A stretch of 64,000 bases of DNA from NCBI GenBank assembly GCA_910584095.1, contig CAJTYU010000003.1, positions 100,381-164,380 of the forward strand. Direction: 5' to 3'. The stretch is from an uncultured Dorea sp. GTDB lineage: Bacteria > Bacillota > Clostridia > Lachnospirales > Lachnospiraceae. Positions 8,689-17,882 of the stretch are shown piece after piece. The notes below the pieces were generated by a model. The model did no database searches and had not been told where the DNA came from. It saw nothing but the letters and a program-made list of their open reading frames with translations. Each line of letters opens with the position of its first letter. Within the stretch, counting starts at the first letter, position 1. The translations under genes and the position numbers were made by a program.

Positions 8689-9627
8689 ATGAAGATAATA
8701 TTCATGGGAACTCCGGATTTTTCTGTGGGAACGCTGGAAGCGCTAGTGAAAGCGGGACACGAAGTTGTCCTTGCGGTGACGCAGCCGGACAAACCGAAGG
8801 GAAGGGGAAAGGCGGTTTCCTTTTCTCCCGTGAAAGAGGCGGCGCATGTTTATGGGATTCCGGTATTTCAGCCTCGAAGGATTCGGGAGCCGGAAGCAAT
8901 TTCAGAGCTTAGAAAGTATGAGGCGGATGTAATGGTTGTGGTTGCCTTTGGACAGATTCTGCCGAAAGAGGTGCTTGAAATGACCAGATATGGCTGCATC
9001 AATGTGCATGCTTCGCTTCTTCCAAAGTACCGTGGGGCGGCGCCGATTCAGTGGGCGGTTATTCATGGCGAAGCAGTCAGCGGGGTAACTACCATGCAGA
9101 TGGATGAAGGACTGGACACCGGGGACATGATCCAGAAGACAGAAGTGACGCTGGACGCAAAGGAAACCGGCGGCAGTCTTCATGATAAGCTGGCTGCGGC
9201 GGGAGCGGCGCTCTGCGTAGAGACATTAGAAAAGATCGAGAATGGGACGGCAGAATTTACCAAACAGGGGGAGAGTCCCACCGCTTATGCCAGAACCTTG
9301 GATAAAAAAATCGGAAATATTGACTGGAACAGACCAGCAATAGAGATTGAACGTCTGATCAGAGGTTTGAATCCATGGCCAAGCGCATATACTATGTGGG
9401 ATGGCAAGATGATGAAGCTTTGGGATGCGGAGGCGGCTGAAGAGGATACCGGACTGGAGCCGGGTACAATTGTCCGGGTTGACAAGACGGCCTTCTATGT
9501 GCAGACCGGGAAGGGGGAGCTTAAGATTCTTGCGCTTCAGATTCCGGGAAAGAAGCGGATGGAAACAGACGCCTTCCTGCGTGGATATCATCTGGAAGAG
9601 GGGTTTGTTTTTGGTTCACAGGAATAA
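8689..9627 (+). CDS. fmt: Methionyl-tRNA formyltransferase
   Basis: 312 residues. The N-terminal formyltransferase domain has MGTPDFSV at the start and the catalytic-site motif HASLLPKYRGAAPIQ with the conserved Asn-x-His just before it (NVH). The downstream stretch MDEGLDTGDM is also typical. The C-terminal OB-fold domain (about 205-312) binds the tRNA. It uses 10-formyl-THF to formylate Met-tRNA for initiation. It abuts def with no intergenic base. Confidence 0.97.
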   Translation: MKIIFMGTPDFSVGTLEALVKAGHEVVLAVTQPDKPKGRGKAVSFSPVKEAAHVYGIPVFQPRRIREPEAISELRKYEADVMVVVAFGQILPKEVLEMTRYGCINVHASLLPKYRGAAPIQWAVIHGEAVSGVTTMQMDEGLDTGDMIQKTEVTLDAKETGGSLHDKLAAAGAALCVETLEKIENGTAEFTKQGESPTAYARTLDKKIGNIDWNRPAIEIERLIRGLNPWPSAYTMWDGKMMKLWDAEAAEEDTGLEPGTIVRVDKTAFYVQTGKGELKILALQIPGKKRMETDAFLRGYHLEEGFVFGSQE

Positions 9628-9657
9628 TTTCATAAAATTTAAGCGGAGGTATGGAAG

Positions 9658-10362
9658 ATGTATTATGGATTTGGATTTGATCCGACTTATATACTGGTAT
9701 TAATCGGCGTCGTTGTCTGTTTGGCGGCATCGTCAAAAATGAATGCGACTTTCCGGAAGTATGCGCGGGTTCAGAGCCATAACGGGCTGACAGGCCGCGA
9801 GGCGGCGGAGCGGATTCTCAGAAGCCAGGGGATTTATGATGTAAGGGTGGATCATGTGGCGGGGAACTTAACGGACCATTACGACCCAAGAAATAAAGTA
9901 CTCCGGTTATCGGATGCCACATATAACGCTTCGTCTGTAGCGGCCATCGGCGTGGCGGCGCATGAGTGCGGACATGCATTGCAGCATGCAAAGGGGTATG
10001 CGCCTCTGTCGGTCCGCAGTTTGCTTGTTCCGGCTGCAAATTTTGGAAGCAGTATCGCATGGCCGCTGATTCTTATCGGTTTATTTATGCGGGGAGATAT
10101 GTCGGCGATGCTTTTGAATTTGGGAATCCTCGCTTTTTCTTTTGCTGTGTTGTTTCAGATCGTTACGCTTCCGGTGGAGTTTAATGCTTCCGGCAGGGCG
10201 TTAAAGCTTTTGGGAAGTAATGGGATGCTGTATGAATCCGAGGTGAAGGACGTAAGGAAGGTGTTGACGGCCGCGGCCTTAACCTATGTGGCGGGCGCGG
10301 CTTCCGCAGTCCTGCAGCTTCTTAGGATTCTGATTCTCACCGGCGGAAGGCGGGACGATTAA
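9658..10362 (+). CDS. Neutral zinc metallopeptidase, YugP family membrane protein
   Basis: 234 residues. A membrane segment lies at the N-terminus (about 8-25) and at least two more in the second half. The zinc motif HECGHALQH (about residues 101-109) fits the HExxH pattern, with the family's conserved context upstream (HYDPRNKVLRLS). Proteins of this family are membrane-embedded peptidases of unknown substrate. The gene lies between fmt and rsmB, a placement seen in many Clostridia. AGCGGAGG precedes the ATG. Confidence 0.9.
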   Translation: MYYGFGFDPTYILVLIGVVVCLAASSKMNATFRKYARVQSHNGLTGREAAERILRSQGIYDVRVDHVAGNLTDHYDPRNKVLRLSDATYNASSVAAIGVAAHECGHALQHAKGYAPLSVRSLLVPAANFGSSIAWPLILIGLFMRGDMSAMLLNLGILAFSFAVLFQIVTLPVEFNASGRALKLLGSNGMLYESEVKDVRKVLTAAALTYVAGAASAVLQLLRILILTGGRRDD

Positions 10363-10374
10363 GAGGGAAGCTAT

Positions 10375-11679
10375 ATGGGAAATATAGTAAATACCAGGGA
10401 ACTGGTACTGGAAATTCTCCTTGCGGTAACAAGGGACGGCGAATACAGTCATATTGCGCTTCGGAGTGTACTGGACAATTACCAGTATCTGAACAAATCG
10501 GAACGGGCATTTATCACTAGAGTTACAGAGGGAACACTGGAGCATATGATAGAGATTGACTATATCATCAATCAGTTTTCCAAAGTAAAGACAAATAAAA
10601 TGAAACCGGTAATCTGCAATATAATACGGAGCGGCGTTTATCAGTTGAAATATATGGACGGCGTTCCCGCTTCCGCAGCCTGCAATGAAGCGGTAAAGCT
10701 GGCGGTAAAAAGAGGTTTTGGAAGTCTTCGCGGATTTGTGAACGGCGTACTCAGAAATATCAGCAGAAATCTGGGAGGGATAAGCTATCCGGACGGGAAA
10801 GATCCCGTAAAGAGGCTTTCTGTCATCTATTCTATGCCGGAATGGATACTGGACGGGTGGCTGGAGGAATATGATATGCAGACCGTAGAGGTCATTCTTC
10901 AGGATTTTCTGAGGGAGAAGCCGGTATCGGTCCGGTGCAATTTGAGCAGGATCAGCAGAGAAGGGCTGGCAGAACGGCTTAAAAGAGAAGGAGTAAAAGT
11001 TTCCTTTGATTCTGAAATCCCCGGCGCCATGAAGATTGGCGGATTTGATTATCTGGGAGTGTTGGAAGCTTTTCGGGAAGGGTTGTTTTTAGTACAGGAT
11101 ATAAGCTCCATGCGGGTGGCGGAATGGGCGGAACCGAAAGAGGGAGATTATGTGATCGACGTCTGCGCGGCGCCGGGAGGAAAGGCTCTTCATATGGCGG
11201 ACAAGCTGAAGGGCACGGGTTTTGTGGAAGCAAGAGATCTGACGGAGTATAAAATAGAGTTGATTCGGGATAATATTGAAAGGTGCGGCATGTCTAATAT
11301 AGATGCGGTGTGTCAGAACGCCGTGATTTATGATGAAGACTCAAAAGAAAAAGCAGATATTCTGATTGCAGATCTGCCATGTTCCGGACTGGGAGTACTG
11401 GGCAGAAAGACAGATTTGAAATATAAAACTACACCGGAGGCGCAAAAGAGCCTTGTAAAACTGCAAAGAGAGATCCTGTCGGCAGTAAATCAGTATGTGA
11501 AGCCCGGAGGCAAGCTGCTCTACAGTACCTGCACGATCCATAGAAAGGAGAATGAGGAGAATGCAAGGTGGTTTGCGAATACATTTCCTGAGTTTGAGAT
11601 GGTGAGGGAGAAACAGTTCCTTCCCGGAATCGATGAGGGCGACGGCTTCTACATCGCACAGTTTCAGAAAAAGGTATAA
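10375..11679 (+). CDS. rsmB: 16S rRNA (cytosine-C5)-methyltransferase RsmB
   Basis: 434 residues: an N-terminal NusB-like RNA-binding domain (about 1-140), then a Rossmann-fold methyltransferase. SAM-binding and catalytic motifs are visible: DVCAAPGGKALHMADKL, DLPCSGLG with the conserved Pro-Cys, and YSTCTI carrying the catalytic Cys. Enzymes of this type make m5C967 of 16S rRNA. The ORF starts 12 bp after the metallopeptidase and is part of the long plus-strand run. Confidence 0.95.
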   Translation: MGNIVNTRELVLEILLAVTRDGEYSHIALRSVLDNYQYLNKSERAFITRVTEGTLEHMIEIDYIINQFSKVKTNKMKPVICNIIRSGVYQLKYMDGVPASAACNEAVKLAVKRGFGSLRGFVNGVLRNISRNLGGISYPDGKDPVKRLSVIYSMPEWILDGWLEEYDMQTVEVILQDFLREKPVSVRCNLSRISREGLAERLKREGVKVSFDSEIPGAMKIGGFDYLGVLEAFREGLFLVQDISSMRVAEWAEPKEGDYVIDVCAAPGGKALHMADKLKGTGFVEARDLTEYKIELIRDNIERCGMSNIDAVCQNAVIYDEDSKEKADILIADLPCSGLGVLGRKTDLKYKTTPEAQKSLVKLQREILSAVNQYVKPGGKLLYSTCTIHRKENEENARWFANTFPEFEMVREKQFLPGIDEGDGFYIAQFQKKV

Positions 11680-11726
11680 AGGACGAAACGGCCTGCGGGG
11701 GCTGTTTTGACAAGAGGGGTAACAGG

Positions 11727-12773
11727 ATGGATAAAAAGGATATTTGCTCATATACATATAGTGAATTGCAGGAGGAAATGAAGAGCTTTGGAGAAAAATC
11801 CTTCCGTGCCGGACAGATTTATGAATGGCTTCACGTGAAGCTTGCAGAAGATTTTGACGAGATGACGAATCTTGCTAAGGATTTCAGAAAAAGGCTTAAG
11901 GAGGAATACGAGATCCGAAGGCTCACCCTTAGGGAACGGCAGATTTCAAGAAAAGATCCTACAGAGAAATATCTCTTTGAGCTTTGGGACGGGAATCTTG
12001 TAGAAAGTGTTCTTATGAGATATTCTTACGGAAATTCCGTATGTATTTCTTCGCAGGCGGGGTGCCGTATGGGCTGCAGGTTCTGCGCTTCTGCGATTGG
12101 AGGGCTGATAAGGAATCTGAGCGCGTCAGAGATGCTTGGTCAGATATACCGGATTCAGAAGCTTATCGGAGAAAGGATTTCCAATATTGTAGTTATGGGA
12201 ACCGGGGAGCCGTTGGATAATTACGATAATTTTTTGAAATTTATTCATATGATAAGCGACGAGCATGGACTGCATATCAGTCAGAGAAATATAACCGCGT
12301 CAACCTGCGGTATTGTGCCGAATATGAGAAGGCTTGCCAGAGAGGGGCTTCAGATTACGCTGGCGCTCTCCCTTCACGGTTCTACTCAGGAAAAGAGAAG
12401 AAAACTGATGCCTGTGGCTAATAAGTATGAGCTTTCGGAGGTACTTGATGCCTGCGGCTATTACTTTCAGGAAACGGGCCGGAGAGTTACGTTTGAATAC
12501 AGTCTGGTGCAGGGAGTCAATGATTCTAAGGAGGATGCGAAGGAGCTTATCCGTATGCTTGGAGGAAAGAACTGCCATCTTAATCTGATTCCGGTAAATC
12601 AGATTAAGGAAAGAGAATTTCGGAAGCCCTGCCGTAAAAATATCCTTGAATTTAAAAATAAACTTGAACATCATAAAATAAATGTTACAATAAGAAGGGA
12701 AAGAGGCTCTGACATTGACGGGGCGTGCGGGCAGCTTAGACGGCGCCATACAGCTTCCAAGAAGGAGAACTAG
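11727..12773 (+). CDS. rlmN: Dual-specificity RNA methyltransferase RlmN
   Basis: 348 residues. The radical-SAM cluster motif is C113-x3-C117-x2-C120 in AGCRMGCRFCAS. Other family signatures are GTGEPLDNYDN, SLHGSTQEKRRKLMP and, near the C-terminus, RRERGSDIDGACGQLR with the second catalytic Cys. RlmN makes 2-methyladenosine in 23S rRNA (A2503) and in some tRNAs. The stop codon abuts the ATG of the phosphatase gene, in the order rsmB-rlmN-prpC-prkC-rsgA conserved in Firmicutes. Confidence 0.97.
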   Translation: MDKKDICSYTYSELQEEMKSFGEKSFRAGQIYEWLHVKLAEDFDEMTNLAKDFRKRLKEEYEIRRLTLRERQISRKDPTEKYLFELWDGNLVESVLMRYSYGNSVCISSQAGCRMGCRFCASAIGGLIRNLSASEMLGQIYRIQKLIGERISNIVVMGTGEPLDNYDNFLKFIHMISDEHGLHISQRNITASTCGIVPNMRRLAREGLQITLALSLHGSTQEKRRKLMPVANKYELSEVLDACGYYFQETGRRVTFEYSLVQGVNDSKEDAKELIRMLGGKNCHLNLIPVNQIKEREFRKPCRKNILEFKNKLEHHKINVTIRRERGSDIDGACGQLRRRHTASKKEN

Positions 12774-13517
12774 ATGAAATATTATGCAATGACTGATGTC
12801 GGAAGACGACGGGAAGTAAATCAGGACTATGTATATGCGACGGACCAGCCGGTCGGTCCTTTTCCCAATCTGCTCATAGTTGCAGACGGAATGGGCGGTC
12901 ATAAGGCGGGAGATTTTGCGTCTAAGTTTACGGTGGAGGTTGTGAAAAGGGAGCTGGAAGCAAGCCGGAAGGGGAAGCCGGAGACGATTCTGAAGAGGAT
13001 CGTGCAGACGGCGAACAGAGAGTTGATTGAAGCGGCGAGTCAGGATGTGAAGCTGGAAGGCATGGGGACAACGCTGGTAGCGGCAACAGTTATCGGCAAT
13101 ACCCTGCATTTTGCCAATATCGGTGACAGCCGTTTATATTTGATTGATGATAATATTAGGCAATTATCAAAGGATCATTCTCTTGTGGAGGAGATGGTAA
13201 GGCTTGGCGGAATCAAAGCTGAGGATGCGAGAAACCATCCGGATAAGAATATTATTACGAGGGCCATGGGCGTAAAAGCAGAAGCAGAAGCAGACTTTTA
13301 TGAATTCCGCATCAAAAGGGGAGATGTTATTTTGATGTGTACCGACGGCCTTAGCAATATGGTAGAGGATGAGGATATGTTTGGACTGGTTAAGGGGTCG
13401 CGGGATATCGTGGAAGCAGTCCAGATGCTGATTGACAGGGCGAACAGCAATGGCGGAAGAGATAATATCGGCGTTGTACTTGCTGAGCCTGTTGCCGGTG
13501 AGGAGAGTATATGGTGA
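12774..13517 (+). CDS. prpC: PP2C-family protein serine/threonine phosphatase
   Basis: 247 residues of the Stp1/PrpC class. The metal-binding motifs are ready to read: REVNQD near the N-terminus, VADGMGGH (about 38-45), NIGDSRLYL, CTDGLSNMV and GRDNIGVVL at the end. It dephosphorylates targets of the partner kinase PrkC, whose gene overlaps it by 7 bp. The tight overlap suggests fixed relative synthesis of the two opposing enzymes. Confidence 0.95.
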   Translation: MKYYAMTDVGRRREVNQDYVYATDQPVGPFPNLLIVADGMGGHKAGDFASKFTVEVVKRELEASRKGKPETILKRIVQTANRELIEAASQDVKLEGMGTTLVAATVIGNTLHFANIGDSRLYLIDDNIRQLSKDHSLVEEMVRLGGIKAEDARNHPDKNIITRAMGVKAEAEADFYEFRIKRGDVILMCTDGLSNMVEDEDMFGLVKGSRDIVEAVQMLIDRANSNGGRDNIGVVLAEPVAGEESIW

Positions 13518-15592
13518 GCGAGAATAGAGCAAATGAAAATAAGGTAAGAGACGGTATTTTTTTAGGTAAAAGATATGAAGTATTAAGCAAGATAGGCGCG
13601 GGCGGCATGGCGGATGTCTATAAGGGCAAGGACCATATGCTGAAGCGCTATGTGGCAATTAAGGTTTTAAAGAGAGAATTTCGTGAGGATTCTACATTTG
13701 TAAAAAAGTTCCGGTCTGAGGCCCAGGCAGCGGCGGGACTTATGCATCCCAATATAGTGAATGTATATGACGTCGGGGAGGACCGCGGCCTGTACTATAT
13801 GGTGATGGAGCTGGTAGATGGTATTACGTTAAAGGAATATATTGACAGGAAAGAACTTTTGTCGCCAAAAGAAGTTATCAGCATTGCCATTCAAATGTGC
13901 AATGGTATTGAAGCGGCGCATGAGAGGCAGATTGTCCATCGGGATATCAAGCCGCATAATGTAATGATATCCAAAGAAGGCAAGGTGAAGGTGACGGATT
14001 TTGGCATTGCGAAGGCAACCAATTCCACGACTGTCAGCACATCTGCAATGGGCTCCGTACATTATACATCGCCGGAGCAGGCGAGGGGCGGCTATGTGGA
14101 TATCAAGAGTGATATCTATTCTGTCGGCATTACTCTTTATGAGATGGTAACAGGACATGTTCCCTTTAATGGAGAGACTGCGGTTGAGGTGGCGGTCAAG
14201 CACCTGCAGGAGGAGATTACGCCTCCGTCAGAGTCGGTTTCGGATATTCCTTATAGTCTGGAGCAGATTATTTTAAAATGTACCCAGAAAAATTCTGAGA
14301 GACGTTATGAGAATATGGGTGAACTGATTCAGGATTTGAAGCACTCGCTGGTGGATCCGGAGGGCGATTTTGTGCAGATGATTCCTCTGAACAATGCGGA
14401 CACGGTGATTATTACAGAGGATGACCTGAATGATATCAGAGGCGCATATACGGAAGAAGAGCCGGAGGACGACTACGGTTATGACGACGACGGCTACTCC
14501 GACGACGAATACGAAGACGACTATGGGGATGGAGAGGGATATGACCGGGACAGCGATGAGATGAATCCCGGTATGAATAAGGTTATTAAGGTGCTTACTA
14601 TCGTGGTGGCACTGTTGATTTTGATTGTTCTTGGCGTGGTTGTCGGAAGGGCAAGCGGCGTCCTGAAATTCGGAAAAGGAACTGAGGCAGTGGATTCGGA
14701 AGGGCGTCTTAAAGTTCCGTCTGTTGTCGGCAGGAAAGAGGGCGAAGCGAAAGAGATTCTCGAAGAGGCCGGGTTTAAGTGCAAGGTTAAGGCCAGAAGG
14801 CAGTCAAAGAAATATGAGGAAGGCTGTGTGATAGAGCAGAACCCAGAGGAAGGAAAGCGGGCAAAGAAGGGCGCGGAGGTAGAGATCGTGGTAAGTTCAG
14901 GACGGACTGCCGAGGAAGAGACTGTTCCGGATGTTGCCGGCATGGATGAAGCGGCGGCCCAGAAGATGCTGAATGACAAAGGATTTTCAAAGGTTACTAC
15001 CGAAGCGGTATACAGCGAAGAGACTCAAGGGACGGTTATCGGAACGGATCCGGCGGCGGGGACAAAGACCGCGAAGACCACTGAGATTAAGATGAAGGTC
15101 AGCAAGGGTTCTGAGAAGATTACCGTGCCGAACGTAGTGGGTATGTCAGAGAACGACGCAAAAAATGAGATTGTAAACGCGGGGCTTCAGGTTTCCAGCG
15201 TCGATACGGAATATAATGAGAACTATGAGGCGGGAATTGTGACCAGGCAGGAGCCTTCCGGCGGAAAGGTTGAAAAAGGAACCAGCGTAAGCCTGACGGT
15301 AAGTCTGGGCAAGAAGCCGGAGAAAAAACCAACGGTTCCAAGTGTGGCCGGTACTTCAGAGAGCAATGCAAACCAGATGATTATCAACGCCGGGCTGACG
15401 CCGTCAAGTACGGTTACCTATCAGGCCAGCGACAGCGTGCCGGCCGGCTGTGTAATAAGCTGCAGTCCGGCGGCGGGGACAGAAGTAGCCAAGGGATCAA
15501 CGGTAAGTCTTGTTGTCAGCACAGGAGCCCCAGCGACTCCAGAGCCTCCTGTGTCTCAGCCGGACGACGATACGCAAGGAGAAGTACAATAG
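13511..15592 (+). CDS. prkC: Ser/Thr protein kinase with four PASTA domains
   Basis: 693 residues. The cytoplasmic kinase domain (about 15-275) has the glycine loop (GAGGMADVYKG), VAIKVLKREF with the ATP Lys, HRDIKPHN and DFGIAK. A very acidic, tyrosine-rich linker (about 313-350) leads to one membrane helix (about 358-380, LTIVVALLILIVLGVVVG). Outside are four PASTA repeats beginning VPSVVG, VPDVAG, VPNVVG and VPSVAG, and a Pro/Thr tail. PASTA kinases sense muropeptides or lipid II and regulate cell wall synthesis, growth and spore germination. The acidic Asp/Tyr linker is longer than I expect for the family. Confidence 0.96.
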   Translation: MVSENRANENKVRDGIFLGKRYEVLSKIGAGGMADVYKGKDHMLKRYVAIKVLKREFREDSTFVKKFRSEAQAAAGLMHPNIVNVYDVGEDRGLYYMVMELVDGITLKEYIDRKELLSPKEVISIAIQMCNGIEAAHERQIVHRDIKPHNVMISKEGKVKVTDFGIAKATNSTTVSTSAMGSVHYTSPEQARGGYVDIKSDIYSVGITLYEMVTGHVPFNGETAVEVAVKHLQEEITPPSESVSDIPYSLEQIILKCTQKNSERRYENMGELIQDLKHSLVDPEGDFVQMIPLNNADTVIITEDDLNDIRGAYTEEEPEDDYGYDDDGYSDDEYEDDYGDGEGYDRDSDEMNPGMNKVIKVLTIVVALLILIVLGVVVGRASGVLKFGKGTEAVDSEGRLKVPSVVGRKEGEAKEILEEAGFKCKVKARRQSKKYEEGCVIEQNPEEGKRAKKGAEVEIVVSSGRTAEEETVPDVAGMDEAAAQKMLNDKGFSKVTTEAVYSEETQGTVIGTDPAAGTKTAKTTEIKMKVSKGSEKITVPNVVGMSENDAKNEIVNAGLQVSSVDTEYNENYEAGIVTRQEPSGGKVEKGTSVSLTVSLGKKPEKKPTVPSVAGTSESNANQMIINAGLTPSSTVTYQASDSVPAGCVISCSPAAGTEVAKGSTVSLVVSTGAPATPEPPVSQPDDDTQGEVQ

Positions 15593-15595
15593 CAT

Positions 15596-16474
15596 ATGCG
15601 GGGGAAGATTGTAAAAGGTATTGCCGGATTCTACTATGTCCACATAGCAGGATTCGGTATTTACGAATGTAAAGCAAAGGGGATTTTCCGAAAAGAGGGA
15701 AAAAAACCTCTGGTTGGGGATGATGTTGAGATTGATATTTTAAGCGAAGAGGATAAAGAAGGTAATATCAGAGAGATTCTTCCAAGGAAGAATGAATTGA
15801 TTCGGCCGGCTGTTGCGAATGTGGATCAGGCGCTGGTGGTGTTTGCGGTTCAGAAGCCCAAACCCCATCTGAATCTTCTGGACCGCTTTTTGGTTATGAT
15901 GGAGCAGAAGGAGATTCCGGTTATTCTGTGCTTTAACAAGCTGGATATTGCTGTGGAAGAAGAATTAGAGAGGCTGGGAGATATTTATCGTCCGTCCGGA
16001 TATAAAGTGGAGTTTATCAGCGCAAGGTTTAAGGAGCATATTGATGAGATTAAGGCGCTTCTTAAGGGAAAGACTACCACGGTTGCGGGACCTTCCGGCG
16101 TGGGGAAATCTTCGTTGATCAACTGCCTTCAGGGAGAGGTCAGGATGGAGACCGGGGATATCAGCAGAAAGATTGACAGAGGAAAGCATACCACAAGGCA
16201 TTCGGAATTAATTGCCGTCGATGAAGATACGTATATAGTGGATACGCCAGGATTCAGTTCTCTTTATGCGGGTAATTTTGAGAAGGAAGAGTTAAAGGGC
16301 TTCTTTCCTGAATTTACAGCTTTTGAAGGACAGTGCAGGTTCAATGGCTGCGATCATGTGCATGAGCCGGACTGCGCGGTAAAGCAGGCGCTGTCGGATG
16401 GAAAGATTCATTCGGTAAGATACCAGAATTATCTGGAATTGTATAAAGAAATAAAAGAAAAAAGGAGATTTTAA
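15596..16474 (+). CDS. rsgA: Ribosome small-subunit-dependent GTPase A (RsgA)
   Basis: 292 residues. An N-terminal OB fold is followed by a circularly permuted GTPase domain: the NKLD motif (G4) comes first, then GPSGVGKSSLIN (G1) and DTPGFSS (G3). The C-terminal zinc knuckle is CRFNGCDHVHEPDC. It acts in late 30S maturation. The ATG at 15596 is only 3 bp past the kinase stop. Confidence 0.96.
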   Translation: MRGKIVKGIAGFYYVHIAGFGIYECKAKGIFRKEGKKPLVGDDVEIDILSEEDKEGNIREILPRKNELIRPAVANVDQALVVFAVQKPKPHLNLLDRFLVMMEQKEIPVILCFNKLDIAVEEELERLGDIYRPSGYKVEFISARFKEHIDEIKALLKGKTTTVAGPSGVGKSSLINCLQGEVRMETGDISRKIDRGKHTTRHSELIAVDEDTYIVDTPGFSSLYAGNFEKEELKGFFPEFTAFEGQCRFNGCDHVHEPDCAVKQALSDGKIHSVRYQNYLELYKEIKEKRRF

Positions 16475-16476
16475 AG

Positions 16477-17139
16477 ATGAAGTATGTGATTGCACCTTCG
16501 ATTCTTTCGGCAGACTTTACACAGCTTGGCAGTGAAATCAAGCAGACAGAGGACAATGGGGCTTCGTTCCTTCATTTTGATGTGATGGATGGGATGTTTG
16601 TTCCGAATATATCCTTTGGGATACCGGTGATGAAATCCATAAGAAAAGCAACCAGACAGATTATGGACGCGCATTTGATGGTCCATGATCCTATACGCTA
16701 TGTAGAAGCATTCCGGGACGCGGGAGCCGATCTGATTACCGTGCATTATGAAGCGTGTCCGGACGTGGCAAAGGCTCTGGTTAAGATTAAGGATATGGGA
16801 CTTAAAGCCGGGTTATCCATCAATCCGGATACGCCGGTCGGGGTTGTGCGCGAATATTTGGAGATTGTGGATATGATTCTTGTTATGTCGGTTTATCCGG
16901 GAGCCGGCGGACAGAAATTTATCCGGGAATCTTTGGACAGGCTTCGGGATATCCGGCGTATGATACAGGAGTCAGGCAGGGATATCGACCTTCAGATAGA
17001 CGGAGGAGTGACTTTGGATAATATGCCGGAAATTATAGAGGCGGGAGCAAATATTTTTGTTGCAGGCTCTGCAGTGTTTACCGGAGACATTGGAGAAAAT
17101 GTTAGAAAATGTATGGAGATTTTCAGGAAATATGAGTAA
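16477..17139 (+). CDS. rpe: Ribulose-phosphate 3-epimerase
   Basis: 220 residues, TIM barrel. Family motifs are IAPSILSADF at the N-terminus, HFDVMDGMFVPNISFG with metal-binding residues, DAHLMV, and QIDGGV. It interconverts ribulose-5-P and xylulose-5-P in the pentose phosphate pathway. The gene overlaps the thiamine pyrophosphokinase gene by 8 bp. Confidence 0.96.
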   Translation: MKYVIAPSILSADFTQLGSEIKQTEDNGASFLHFDVMDGMFVPNISFGIPVMKSIRKATRQIMDAHLMVHDPIRYVEAFRDAGADLITVHYEACPDVAKALVKIKDMGLKAGLSINPDTPVGVVREYLEIVDMILVMSVYPGAGGQKFIRESLDRLRDIRRMIQESGRDIDLQIDGGVTLDNMPEIIEAGANIFVAGSAVFTGDIGENVRKCMEIFRKYE

Positions 17140-17797
17140 GATTGCGGTTATTATAAGCGGCGGAGTTTTGGATGAGTCTTTGACGCTTGCCGAGCTGGGG
17201 AAAATAGACGAGCCGTGTATCATTGGAGTGGATAAGGGCGTGGAATTTTTATATCGCCATGAAATTCTTCCAAGCTATATTGTGGGCGATTTTGACAGCC
17301 TTCCGAAAGAGATCGTCTTGTATTATAAGAATCGCGGAGATGTGCCTATCCGGGCGTACAATCCGGTAAAGGATGCCTCGGATACGGAGATCGCCGTGCG
17401 TCTTGGAGTGACCCTTGGCTGTGAACGGATGATAATCCTCGGCGCTACGGGAGGAAGGGTTGATCATTTGTGGGCAAATGTACAGAGTCTGATGATTCCG
17501 TTTAAGGCGGGAGTGGAGGCGGTGATACTGGACCCGCAGAATCGGATTTATCTGATCGGGGAGGAGACTCATCTGTTCAGGGACGAGGCTTTCGGGCCGT
17601 ATTTCAGCGTGTTTCCCTTGGGGGAAATTATCAGAGGATTTAATATCCGAGGCGCGAAATATCCTTTGAGGAATCATACGCTTATGCCCTGCGACAGCCT
17701 GTGCGTGAGCAATGAATTTGAAGAAGACGAGGTTGTGATTGAATTTTCCAGCGGCGCTGTAATCCTGATGGAAACGCGTGACAGGGAAATTATATAG
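17132..17797 (+). CDS. Thiamine diphosphokinase
   Basis: Start chosen at ATG 17132 (MSKIAVIISGG), inside the end of rpe; this gives 221 residues, the normal length. A longer in-frame reading from 17057 would lie within rpe and is not supported. Motifs of the TPK catalytic domain are visible: GVDKGVEFL, VGDFDSL, and SDTEIAVRLGV followed by GATGGRVDH. The C-terminal beta domain binds thiamine. The enzyme makes thiamine diphosphate, the cofactor of the PFOR encoded at 20267. It belongs to the usual rsgA-rpe-TPK string of Firmicutes. Confidence 0.93.
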   Translation: MSKIAVIISGGVLDESLTLAELGKIDEPCIIGVDKGVEFLYRHEILPSYIVGDFDSLPKEIVLYYKNRGDVPIRAYNPVKDASDTEIAVRLGVTLGCERMIILGATGGRVDHLWANVQSLMIPFKAGVEAVILDPQNRIYLIGEETHLFRDEAFGPYFSVFPLGEIIRGFNIRGAKYPLRNHTLMPCDSLCVSNEFEEDEVVIEFSSGAVILMETRDREII

Positions 17798-17806
17798 TGT
17801 TATAAT
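17778..17806 (+). promoter_or_regulatory. Promoter for ychF
   Basis: GTGACA (17778-17783), 17 bp, then a perfect TATAAT (17801-17806). The -35 box lies inside the end of the thiamine pyrophosphokinase gene and the ychF ATG is 77 bp after the -10 box. Confidence 0.65.
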
Positions 17807-17882
17807 GAAACACAGCGCCCTCGGCGCGGCTTTATATTCCGGGGGCAGATAGTGAAGAATGAGAGAAAGGAATGTAGCATAG

